Of a stretch of 12,852 nucleotides of DNA, positions 1 to 5,833 are shown piece after piece. The stretch lies in the NCBI GenBank assembly GCA_001819295.1, contig MHMD01000014.1:1-12852 (forward strand). The letters run 5' to 3'. Position 1 is the first letter of the stretch. Every line of letters starts with the position of its first letter. The notes beneath the pieces are model-generated. The model saw nothing but the letters and a program-made list of their open reading frames with translations. It was not told the DNA's origin and did not search any database. The position numbers were made by a program, and so were the translations under genes. The DNA is from Candidatus Nealsonbacteria bacterium RIFCSPHIGHO2_02_FULL_43_13 (lineage in GTDB: Bacteria > Patescibacteriota > Minisyncoccia > Minisyncoccales > MHMH01).

Positions 1-585
1 TTTAACGGGAATAATCAATATTGCCAGGATCTTTTTCAAAAAACCCTTAGACGCGGCTCAGGGCAAGCCATGCTTTATGGCGAGGGAGCAAGTTCCGCCC
101 ACGAAGAAAATTTAGCTGGAGCTGTGGCGGTGGCGGAGTTTTTAGGCCTGAAGCAGGAGGAAGTTGAGCGAGGCGTCCAAAAGATTAAATTGTCGCAGAC
201 CGGCCGCGTTAAAAAAGGCGCTAACGGCATAGAGATTATCGATGCTACTTATTCGGCTAATCCCAGCGGCGTTATCGCCGACCTAGATTATCTTAAAAAG
301 TGGTCCGGTAAAAAGATTTTAGTGATGCCCTGCCTTATTGAACTTGGCCAGTCGTACCGGGAAGTTCACCGAAGGATCGGTAAAAAAATTGGGGAGGTTT
401 GCGATTTGGCTATTATTACTACCAAGGACAGACTTAAAGAGATAAGAGAGGGGGCTCCTGACGCCTTGTTTATGGAAAAGGCAGACGAAATTGCGGAGAA
501 AATAAAAAGCTTTGCTAAACCGGGCGACGTCGTTCTTTTAGAAAGCCGGGTGCCAAGTCGAGTAATTAGCTTATTAATAAAATAG
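1..585 (+). CDS. murF: Mur ligase, MurF-like, 3' part only
   Basis: The reading frame is open from the first base, so only the last 194 residues are seen; the ATG at 70 is internal. MurF adds D-Ala-D-Ala to the UDP-MurNAc-tripeptide in the cytoplasm, the last soluble step of peptidoglycan precursor synthesis. What is visible is the end of the central domain and the C-terminal Mur ligase domain: a HEENLAGAVAVAEFLG stretch matching the H-x-x-N-x-x-A helix of the family, a GR before the C-terminal domain, DATYSANP where the family has D-x-Y-N-A-N-P (Ser replaces the usual Asn after Tyr), then an IELG motif and VHRRIG. The ATP P-loop lies upstream of the window. Cell-wall genes follow (FemAB-like, ftsQ). 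A MurF-related ligase of other specificity cannot be excluded from this part alone. Confidence 0.82.
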   Translation, partial: FNGNNQYCQDLFQKTLRRGSGQAMLYGEGASSAHEENLAGAVAVAEFLGLKQEEVERGVQKIKLSQTGRVKKGANGIEIIDATYSANPSGVIADLDYLKKWSGKKILVMPCLIELGQSYREVHRRIGKKIGEVCDLAIITTKDRLKEIREGAPDALFMEKADEIAEKIKSFAKPGDVVLLESRVPSRVISLLIK

Positions 586-620
586 AAAGCGCCAACTTTG
601 ATATTAGTTAGCGCTTTTCT
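586..620. terminator. Hairpin terminator between convergent genes
   Basis: An inverted repeat pairs 586-597 (AAAGCGCCAACT) with 606-617 (AGTTAGCGCTTT), 11 of 12 positions with one C-A mismatch and an 8-nt loop. It starts at the base after the Mur ligase stop codon and ends in TTTTCTT. Read on the minus strand the right flank is also T-rich, so it could serve the small minus-strand gene that converges on it. Confidence 0.65.
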
Positions 621-628
621 TGAGGGGT

Positions 629-799
629 TTACGGGGTTAGTGTTGAGATAGCCCGGAAGATGGCTCCGAGAATGCTCAGAATCATTGCTAGGGCAGCGAA
701 GGCAGCAAACCCGTACCAACCATTCTTGCTCCCTTTTTCCACCGCAAAACCTACAACTGCACTTACTATAGTTACCGCTATGATAGCTTCCCAGGACAT
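629..799 (-). CDS. Small membrane protein, 56 aa, unknown
   Basis: This gene is short but well supported. It starts at ATG 799-797, six bases after a perfect AGGAGG (811-806), and a promoter lies just upstream at 864-836. The product is 56 residues, begins MSWEAIIAVTIVSAVVGFAV and is very hydrophobic: one predicted membrane segment at about residues 5-20, a short polar turn (EKGSKNGW, 21-28), and a second segment at about 30-48 rich in Ala and Phe, ending FRAISTLTP. That makes a two-helix membrane hairpin. I recognise no family. It converges on the Mur ligase gene and shares its terminator region, and its promoter overlaps the first codons of the FemAB-like gene on the other strand. A toxin-like or small regulatory membrane peptide is possible, but nothing in the sequence decides this. 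Confidence 0.72.
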   Translation of the reverse strand: MSWEAIIAVTIVSAVVGFAVEKGSKNGWYGFAAFAALAMILSILGAIFRAISTLTP

Positions 800-835
800 T
801 TTTAACCTCCTATTTTTATTTTGTTTCCATAACAG

Positions 836-864
836 AGTTTAACATATTTATGATAATTTGTCAA
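836..864 (-). promoter_or_regulatory. Sigma-70-type promoter for the 56-aa gene
   Basis: Read on the minus strand, a perfect -35 TTGACA (864-859) is followed by a 17-base spacer and TAAACT as -10 (841-836). Transcription would begin near 829, giving a leader of about 30 nt that contains the AGGAGG. The element lies across the start of the FemAB-like gene at 850, so transcription from it runs away from that gene. Confidence 0.65.
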
Positions 865-1845
865 GAGATAACTAGTAAAGAAGTTTGGGAGAGGTTTTTT
901 GCTGGTAATCAAGAAAAAACCTTTTTGCAGTCTTGGAACTGGGGTGAATTTCAAGAAAAGATGGGCCATAAAATTTGGTGGCTCGGAGTATATAATGATG
1001 GATATCCGATATCCATCATTTTAGCGGTGAAGATACAAGCTAAAAGGGGAACTTTTTTATTGATTCAACATGCCCTCGGAATTTCAGAAGTATTAGTAAA
1101 CAAGCTGAAGGAAATCGCCCAAGAAGAAGGTTGTTCTTTTATTAGAATAGCGCCGCTTTTGCCGAGGACCGAAGAGAACAAAAAACTTTTCAAAAAAATG
1201 GGGTTCAGGGCGTCTCCAATGCATGCTAATGCTTACGAAGCTACTTGGAAGCTTGATATCACGCCGTCAGAGGAAGAGTTGCTTGCGAATATGCGCAAGA
1301 CGACGCGTTATCTTATTCATCAAGCCGAGAAAAATTCTGACATAGCAATTACTAAAAGTAATCAATTATCAGACGTAGATATTTATCAGAAACTTAATTC
1401 GAAGGTAGCCAAGCGTCAAAGGTTTACTCCCTTTTCTTCAGAATTTGTTAGAAATGAGTTTGAGGTTTTTGCAAATAATCAAACATTACTGTTTTTCGGT
1501 AAATATAAAGGAGAAGTCATTGCCTCGGCCTTGGTTATTTTTTGGTCAGGCATCGGGTTTTATCACCAGGCGGCGCTTGACCCGAAACATCATAAAATCC
1601 CCATAGCTTATCTGTTGCAGTGGGAGGCCATTAAAGAAGCCAAGAGGCGAGGCTGTAAATTATATGATTTTTGGGGGTATGTCGATCCTAAATCACGTCA
1701 CCCTTGGGCTGGCCCGACTTTGTTCAAGATGGGTTTTGGCGGTAAAGCTTACGAATATTTGAAGACCCAGGACCTGCCCTTGTCTTGGAAATACTGGCTA
1801 ATATATCTTTTTGAAACATTAAGAAAAATAAAAAGAGGATTATGA
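850..1845 (+). CDS. FemAB-family peptidoglycan aminoacyltransferase
   Basis: The 331-residue protein resembles the FemA/FemB/FemX/MurM family, which uses aminoacyl-tRNA to add amino acids to the peptide stem of lipid-linked or UDP-linked muropeptides at the inner face of the membrane. Typical signatures are FLQSWNWGEFQEKMGHK near residues 25-41, MRKTTRYLIHQAEK near 148-161 (the basic helix at the domain junction), and a C-terminal block YDFWGYVDP then GPTLFKMGFGG near residues 275-300. Length fits the family: two GNAT-like domains without the long coiled-coil arm of FemA. The start at 850 has no Shine-Dalgarno sequence; a weak TAACAT at 840-845 could be the -10 of a leaderless transcript. It lies between a MurF-like ligase and ftsQ, fitting a wall role. 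Substrate and amino acid are not readable. The final TGA indicates standard stop use. Confidence 0.88.
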   Translation: MIICQEITSKEVWERFFAGNQEKTFLQSWNWGEFQEKMGHKIWWLGVYNDGYPISIILAVKIQAKRGTFLLIQHALGISEVLVNKLKEIAQEEGCSFIRIAPLLPRTEENKKLFKKMGFRASPMHANAYEATWKLDITPSEEELLANMRKTTRYLIHQAEKNSDIAITKSNQLSDVDIYQKLNSKVAKRQRFTPFSSEFVRNEFEVFANNQTLLFFGKYKGEVIASALVIFWSGIGFYHQAALDPKHHKIPIAYLLQWEAIKEAKRRGCKLYDFWGYVDPKSRHPWAGPTLFKMGFGGKAYEYLKTQDLPLSWKYWLIYLFETLRKIKRGL

Positions 1846-1848
1846 TAT

Positions 1849-1895
1849 TAGGAGGTCGAACCTCCCTCTGAATTTTGAGAGAGGTTCGACCTCTG
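1849..1895. repeat. Compound palindrome between FemAB-like gene and ftsQ
   Basis: Two mini-hairpins, GGAGGT-CGA-ACCTCC (1851-1865) and AGAGGT-TCG-ACCTCT (1880-1894), are each a 6-bp stem with a 3-base loop. The two units also pair with each other: 1852-1864 is the exact reverse complement of 1881-1893 (13 bp) around a 16-base loop. The element fills almost the whole 57-bp gap between two genes. No T-run follows, so it does not look like an ordinary terminator. It may be a member of a dispersed palindromic repeat family. Confidence 0.7.
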
Positions 1896-1902
1896 ATAAC
1901 GA

Positions 1903-2682
1903 ATGAAAAAATATTATCGAAAACCGCACAGGTACAAGAAAAGAAAGCCGCTTTTAAGTAAGAAATTCTTGGCTTTAGGATTTTTGACGCTGGCTGTAGC
2001 TGGAGCTGCTTTCTACGGTTTGTTTTTCTGGCAGGTCTTTTGGGTTGAAAAAATTACTATTAGTGGAGAGCAAAAAATCGCCAAAGAGGAGATAAGTTCT
2101 TTGGTTGAAAAAAACCTGGAAAACAAAGTGCTTTTTTTAAAAACAAAGAGCATTTTAAAGATTGATGCGGGACAGATTAAAACTGATATTTTGAATGCGT
2201 TTCCTCAAATAGCTTCGGCCGAAGTGAAAAAGAGCTTTTTTGACGCCATCAGCGTAAAAATTACCGAAAGAATAGCCGCAGCTTTATGGTGCGAAAACGA
2301 TGATTGTTTTCTACTTGACGCAGAAGGCGTAATCTTTGAGGAGGCGCCTCTCGACTTCGGGTTGATCTTGGTTGAGACTACTCAATCACCCGATGGATTA
2401 TTTTTGGGCCAAACGGCGGTAGCGCAAGACAAGATTGCCCAAATTTTAGAGATTAAATCAAAACTTGCCGAAGCTAAGATTGCCATTGATAAGGTTGTGT
2501 TTTCCGACGGACGATTGGATGTTGAAACTTCGGAGGGTTGGACGATCCGTTTTAACTTAAAAGGTGATTTGGATTGGCAGGTGATAGAGCTGAAGCTTAC
2601 TCTTGAAAAACAAATCTCCCCTGAAAAAAGGAAGAATTTGGAATACATCGATTTGCGCTTCAGCCGAGTTTACTATAAGTAA
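1903..2682 (+). CDS. ftsQ: Cell division protein FtsQ/DivIB
   Basis: The 259-residue protein has the FtsQ layout: a short, strongly basic cytoplasmic tail (KKYYRKPHRYKKRKP), one membrane segment at about 22-44, then a POTRA domain from about 47 to 120 beginning WVEKITISGEQKIAKEEI, and a C-terminal beta domain ending EYIDLRFSRVYYK, a characteristic FtsQ closing motif. FtsQ recruits FtsB and FtsL to the septum and links them to septal wall synthesis; an FtsB-like gene is present at 11702. The start at 1903 has no Shine-Dalgarno sequence and sits eight bases after the palindrome at 1849-1895. The order Mur ligase, FemAB, FtsQ recalls a reduced wall-and-division cluster without ftsA or ftsZ inside this window. 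Confidence 0.88.
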   Translation: MKKYYRKPHRYKKRKPLLSKKFLALGFLTLAVAGAAFYGLFFWQVFWVEKITISGEQKIAKEEISSLVEKNLENKVLFLKTKSILKIDAGQIKTDILNAFPQIASAEVKKSFFDAISVKITERIAAALWCENDDCFLLDAEGVIFEEAPLDFGLILVETTQSPDGLFLGQTAVAQDKIAQILEIKSKLAEAKIAIDKVVFSDGRLDVETSEGWTIRFNLKGDLDWQVIELKLTLEKQISPEKRKNLEYIDLRFSRVYYK

Positions 2683-2700
2683 CGATAGTATTTTTGTTGT
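2671..2700 (+). terminator. Weak hairpin with T-run at the end of ftsQ
   Basis: TACTAT (2671-2676) pairs with ATAGTA (2685-2690) around an 8-base loop that carries the ftsQ stop codon, followed by TTTTTGTTGTTG. The stem is only 6 bp and AT-rich, so this is tentative, but it falls just where transcription should stop before the hrcA promoter. Confidence 0.35.
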
Positions 2701-2707
2701 TGTGACG

Positions 2708-2734
2708 TTATCACTCTTGACAAAGGAGTGATTG
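2708..2734 (+). promoter_or_regulatory. CIRCE-like HrcA operator
   Basis: The sequence TTATCACTC, then nine bases, then GAGTGATTG forms an inverted repeat in which seven of nine positions pair. The known CIRCE operator is TTAGCACTC-N9-GAGTGCTAA; arm length, 9-base spacing and the CACTC/GAGTG core agree, with G to T and C to T (GC to AT) changes just outside the core. It precedes a gene for an HrcA-like repressor. The nine-base spacer contains the -35 box of the hrcA promoter (2717-2722), so bound HrcA would block RNA polymerase directly. Confidence 0.82.
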
Positions 2735-2745
2735 TTTTCTATAAT
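2717..2745 (+). promoter_or_regulatory. Consensus sigma-70 promoter of the hrcA operon
   Basis: Perfect TTGACA (2717-2722), a 17-base spacer and perfect TATAAT (2740-2745). The expected start point, seven to eight bases downstream, falls on the A of the ATG at 2753, so the transcript would be leaderless. This promoter probably drives hrcA-grpE-dnaK-dnaJ. Confidence 0.88.
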
Positions 2746-2752
2746 GGGATAT

Positions 2753-3445
2753 ATGGTAAAAACGCTAACCATTCGACAGGAGAAAATCTTGAATTGCATT
2801 GCGGAAGAGTATATCGCTTCCAAAATTCCCGTCAGTTCTAAAGCGCTTACTCGAAAGTACGGCTTTGATATAAAACCACCGACTATGAGAATTGAGTTCC
2901 AGAAGCTGACCGATCTGGGTTATCTGGCTCAGCCTCATACTTCGGCCGGCAGGATCCCGACCGATAAAGGATATAGGTTTTATGTTGATAATTTACATTC
3001 CGGCCTTTTTAATCGTGGTTTTGATTCAATCGAAAAAGAAATGGAGGACTCCCTCGGTTTTTTCCAAACCATGACAAGGAGAATCGCGGAACTGACTTCC
3101 AATTTAGCTATTACTTATTTCCCCGAGGAAGACGTCGTCTTCAAAGAGGGCTGGGACGAGGTTTTCAAAGAGCCGGAATTCGAGGATGCAAGTTTTATCG
3201 CCAAATTTATGGAAACTGTTCAGAGCTTCGAAAAACATATTGACGAGATGTCCGATTTCAACGATCCCCAGGTTTTTATCGGCAAGGAGAACAAGGTGGT
3301 TTTAGCCCCCGAATTCAGCACGATTGTTTCTAAAATTCATTTGCCTAAGAAAAAGGAAGGAGTGGTCGTTATTTTAGGGCCGAAGCGCATGGCTTACGAT
3401 AAAAACGTCGGTATTATGAATTCATTGATTAAATTATTACAATAA
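2753..3445 (+). CDS. hrcA: Heat-shock repressor HrcA, compact form
   Basis: HrcA represses chaperone genes by binding CIRCE and is kept active by chaperonins in other bacteria. I chose ATG 2753 because the in-frame ATGs at 2732 and 2744 lie within the promoter (spacer and -10 box) and would not be transcribed; 2753 coincides with the predicted transcript start. The protein is 230 residues. Residues 1-75 are the winged-helix domain, with the hallmark QPHTSAGRIPTDKGYRFYVD. The end (VFIGKEN, then VVVILGPKRMAYDKN) matches the HrcA C-terminal GAF-like part, where the family has IGxEN and GPxRMxY. Known HrcA proteins run to about 340 residues, so about 100 are missing from the middle, where the GAF-like domain and the dimerising insert normally lie. 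One base separates it from grpE. The repressor probably controls its own operon. Confidence 0.9.
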   Translation: MVKTLTIRQEKILNCIAEEYIASKIPVSSKALTRKYGFDIKPPTMRIEFQKLTDLGYLAQPHTSAGRIPTDKGYRFYVDNLHSGLFNRGFDSIEKEMEDSLGFFQTMTRRIAELTSNLAITYFPEEDVVFKEGWDEVFKEPEFEDASFIAKFMETVQSFEKHIDEMSDFNDPQVFIGKENKVVLAPEFSTIVSKIHLPKKKEGVVVILGPKRMAYDKNVGIMNSLIKLLQ

Positions 3446-3446
3446 A

Positions 3447-3878
3447 ATGAGTGAAGAATTAAATAAAAAAATCGCAGAATTAGATAAGCAGAAGAACGAA
3501 TATTTGGCGGGTTGGCAAAGAGCGAGGGCCGATTTATTGAATTATAAAAAAGAAGAGATGGAGAGGGTGGGCGATTTCCTGAAATACGCCAACGAAGAGT
3601 TTATTTTGAAGATTTTGCCGATTTTGGATAATTTTGAAGTTTGCGAGAAGGGCATAACGTGCGATCCCGAAAAAGATAAAAATGTTAAAGGCTTGCTGAT
3701 GATAAAAAATCAGCTTCAGGATTTTTTGAAAAGCCAGGGGGTGGAAGAAGTCAAGACAGCGGGGGAAAAGTTTGATCCAAATTTTATGGAAGCAGTGGAG
3801 AAAGCGGAGGAAGAGCGCAAGGGTTACAAAATTAATGGTCGGTTGTTAAGACCAGCGAAAGTGAGAATAGTTAAATAA
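3447..3878 (+). CDS. grpE: Nucleotide exchange factor GrpE
   Basis: GrpE releases ADP from DnaK as a dimer. The 143-residue protein has the long N-terminal coiled coil (residues about 1-50, with KKIAELDKQKNEYLAGWQRARADLLNYKK in two halves around the usual Q-R-x-x-A-D-x-x-N-Y core), the helical hairpin around ILPILDNFE (about 56-64), and the C-terminal beta-wing with FDPNFMEAVEK and LLRPAKVRI. It is shorter than E. coli GrpE (about 197 residues), having lost most of the N-terminal extension. The start at 3447 follows the hrcA stop by one base with no Shine-Dalgarno sequence, suggesting coupled or leaderless-type initiation. Confidence 0.93.
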   Translation: MSEELNKKIAELDKQKNEYLAGWQRARADLLNYKKEEMERVGDFLKYANEEFILKILPILDNFEVCEKGITCDPEKDKNVKGLLMIKNQLQDFLKSQGVEEVKTAGEKFDPNFMEAVEKAEEERKGYKINGRLLRPAKVRIVK

Positions 3879-3904
3879 TTAATTAAATAAATTATAAAAA
3901 ACAT

Positions 3905-5830
3905 ATGTCAAAAATATTAGGTATCGATTTAGGCACGTCAATTTCAAAAATGGCCTCCATTGTTAATGGCGAGCCGAAATGCTTGGAAAATAGGGAGGGT
4001 TCGGTTTTAATGCCGTCGGTTGTCGCTGTTTCAAAAACCGGCGAGCGGATCGTCGGGATTTTAGCTGAAAGGCAAGCCATTACCAATCCCAAAAATACCA
4101 TCCATTCGGTCAAAAGATTTATCGGACGAAGGTATTCTGATGCCGAAGTCCAAAAAGAACTGAAGCTTTTAACTTACGAAACCAGGGAAAGAAAGGACGG
4201 CGAAGTTGAAGTTAAATTGGGCGATAAATGGTTGAGCCCGATTGAAATTTCGGCCATGATTTTACAGAAATTGAAAGCTGATGCCGAAGAAAAGTTGGGA
4301 GAAAAAGTCACGAACGTCGTCATTACGTGTCCGGCTAACTTTGACGATTCTCAAAGAAAGGCGACCAAAGCTGCCGGAGAAATCGCGGGTTTTAACGTTT
4401 TAAGAATCATCAACGAGCCGACCGCGGCCGCTTTGTCTTACGGTTTGACCAAAAAAGCCAATCAGCAAATTGCTGTTTATGATTTTGGCGGCGGAACTTT
4501 TGACGTTTCGATTTTAAATACGACGCCCGAGACCGTAGAAGTAATGGCGACGGGCGGCGAGTCTCATCTTGGGGGACGCGACTTTGATCAGCGGATTATT
4601 AGCTGGCTCATTGACGAATTTAAGAAAGACAACGGCATTGATTTATCCAAAGACACTTTGGCTTTGCAGCGGTTGAAGGAAGCGGCCGAAAAAGCTAAAA
4701 TCGAGCTTTCTTCGGCTCAAGAAACCGAGATTAATCTGCCCTTTATTACTTCCGATGCCGCGGGCCCCAAACATTTGCTTTACAGATTATCGCGAGCCCA
4801 ATTCGACAAGCTTACCGCTGATTTGGTTGAAAGATCGATCGAAAGAGTCAAGAAAACTTTAGCCGAAATAAATTTGGCCACGAAAGATATTGAAGAAGTG
4901 GTTTTGGTCGGCGGCATAACTCTAGTGCCTGCGGTCAGAGAAGCGGTTAAAAAATTATTCGGCAAAGAGCCTAATAAATCTATTAATCCTGAAGAGGTGG
5001 TGGCTATTGGTGCCTCTATTGAGGCAGAAATTTTGAGAGCCAAGACCGAAGGCCGGGCTCCGGAAGGAGATATTAAAAGCGTTCTGTTGCTGGATGTTTT
5101 ACCGCTCTCTTTAGGCATTGAAACTTTAGGCGGCATCAATACCGTGATGATTGCCAAAAATACCACTATTCCGACAGCGAAAACTCAGGTTTTTTCTACG
5201 GCGGCTGATAATCAACCGGCTGTAGAAATCATTGTTTTGCAGGGAGAAAGGCCGATGGCCAAAGACAACCGGACCATTGGCAAATTTGTTTTAGACGGTC
5301 TTCCGCCAGCTCCGAGGGGCTTGCCGCAAGTCGAGGTAGCCTTCGACGTTGACGCTAACGGCATTGTCACCGTGACAGCTAAAGATAAAGCTACCGGTAA
5401 AACCCAATCAGTTAGAATCGAGGGTTCGGTCGGTTTGTCTAAAGAAGAAATTGAAAAAATGAAAAAAGAAGCCGAAGTGCACGCCGAAGAAGACAAGAAA
5501 AAACAGGAATTGATTGAAGCAAGAAACTTAGCCGATAACTTGGTTTATACTACTGAAAAAGCCGTGAAAGATGCCGGAGATAAGGTTTCTGATGATACAA
5601 AAAAGAAAATAGTAGAGAGCGTAGATTCGTTGAAAAAGGTCAAAGACGGTGATAATATAGAGGAAATTAGACAGAAGACTGCGGAACTTTCTGGAGTGAT
5701 TCAGCAGATCGGCGCCGAATTGTATGGTTCGACAGGCTCACCACAAGATAAGCAACAGTCAAAACCCGAAGAGAATAATCCGCCAGCTGGCGGCCCCGAA
5801 GAAGGCGAGTATAAAGAAAAACAGAATTAA
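3905..5830 (+). CDS. dnaK: Hsp70 chaperone DnaK, with unusual conserved positions
   Basis: ATP-driven folding chaperone working with DnaJ and GrpE. The 641 residues cover the nucleotide-binding domain (1-385; GIDLGT at 6-11, INEPTAAALSYG, DFGGGTFD), the VLLLD interdomain linker, the substrate-binding beta domain (LPLSLGIETLGG, NTTIPT, VLQGER) and the helical lid, then a Pro/Gly/Glu-rich tail. Several positions nearly fixed in the family differ: T11-S12-I13-S14 for T-T-N-S, CPANFDD at 142-148 for VPAYFND (Asn at 145 for Tyr), and GGITLVP at 336-342 for GGxTRxP (Leu for Arg). Lys70, Thr of GGGTFD and the linker Asp are retained. The tail (about 605-641) includes two repeat-like DNA segments at 5726-5793. 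The start lacks a Shine-Dalgarno sequence, and a 26-base AT-rich gap separates it from grpE. Confidence 0.97.
   Translation: MSKILGIDLGTSISKMASIVNGEPKCLENREGSVLMPSVVAVSKTGERIVGILAERQAITNPKNTIHSVKRFIGRRYSDAEVQKELKLLTYETRERKDGEVEVKLGDKWLSPIEISAMILQKLKADAEEKLGEKVTNVVITCPANFDDSQRKATKAAGEIAGFNVLRIINEPTAAALSYGLTKKANQQIAVYDFGGGTFDVSILNTTPETVEVMATGGESHLGGRDFDQRIISWLIDEFKKDNGIDLSKDTLALQRLKEAAEKAKIELSSAQETEINLPFITSDAAGPKHLLYRLSRAQFDKLTADLVERSIERVKKTLAEINLATKDIEEVVLVGGITLVPAVREAVKKLFGKEPNKSINPEEVVAIGASIEAEILRAKTEGRAPEGDIKSVLLLDVLPLSLGIETLGGINTVMIAKNTTIPTAKTQVFSTAADNQPAVEIIVLQGERPMAKDNRTIGKFVLDGLPPAPRGLPQVEVAFDVDANGIVTVTAKDKATGKTQSVRIEGSVGLSKEEIEKMKKEAEVHAEEDKKKQELIEARNLADNLVYTTEKAVKDAGDKVSDDTKKKIVESVDSLKKVKDGDNIEEIRQKTAELSGVIQQIGAELYGSTGSPQDKQQSKPEENNPPAGGPEEGEYKEKQN
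5726..5793 (+). repeat. Two palindromic repeat-like segments in the dnaK tail
   Basis: Within the codons for the disordered DnaK tail lie GGTTCGACAGGCTCACC (5726-5742), a variant of the TTCGACAAGCTC repeat core seen twice in the RNase P gene of this window, and CCGCCAGCTGGCGG (5780-5793), a perfect 14-bp palindrome. They translate as YGSTGSPQ and NPPAGGPE. I infer that repeat elements were tolerated here because the tail is unstructured; chance is possible. Confidence 0.5.
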
Positions 5831-5833
5831 TTA

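Noticed and set aside
660..842. A 60-codon plus-strand frame.
   Set aside because: It lies opposite the 56-aa minus-strand gene, which has a promoter and ribosome site; this frame has neither and its product looks unlike a protein.
1843..1845. Possible reassignment of UGA, as in some CPR groups.
   Set aside because: UGA ends the FemAB-like and murJ frames at the expected protein lengths, and no in-frame UGA interrupts a gene.
2732..2752. Upstream in-frame ATGs for hrcA at 2732 and 2744.
   Set aside because: 2732 lies in the promoter spacer and 2744 within the -10 box, so neither would be in the transcript.
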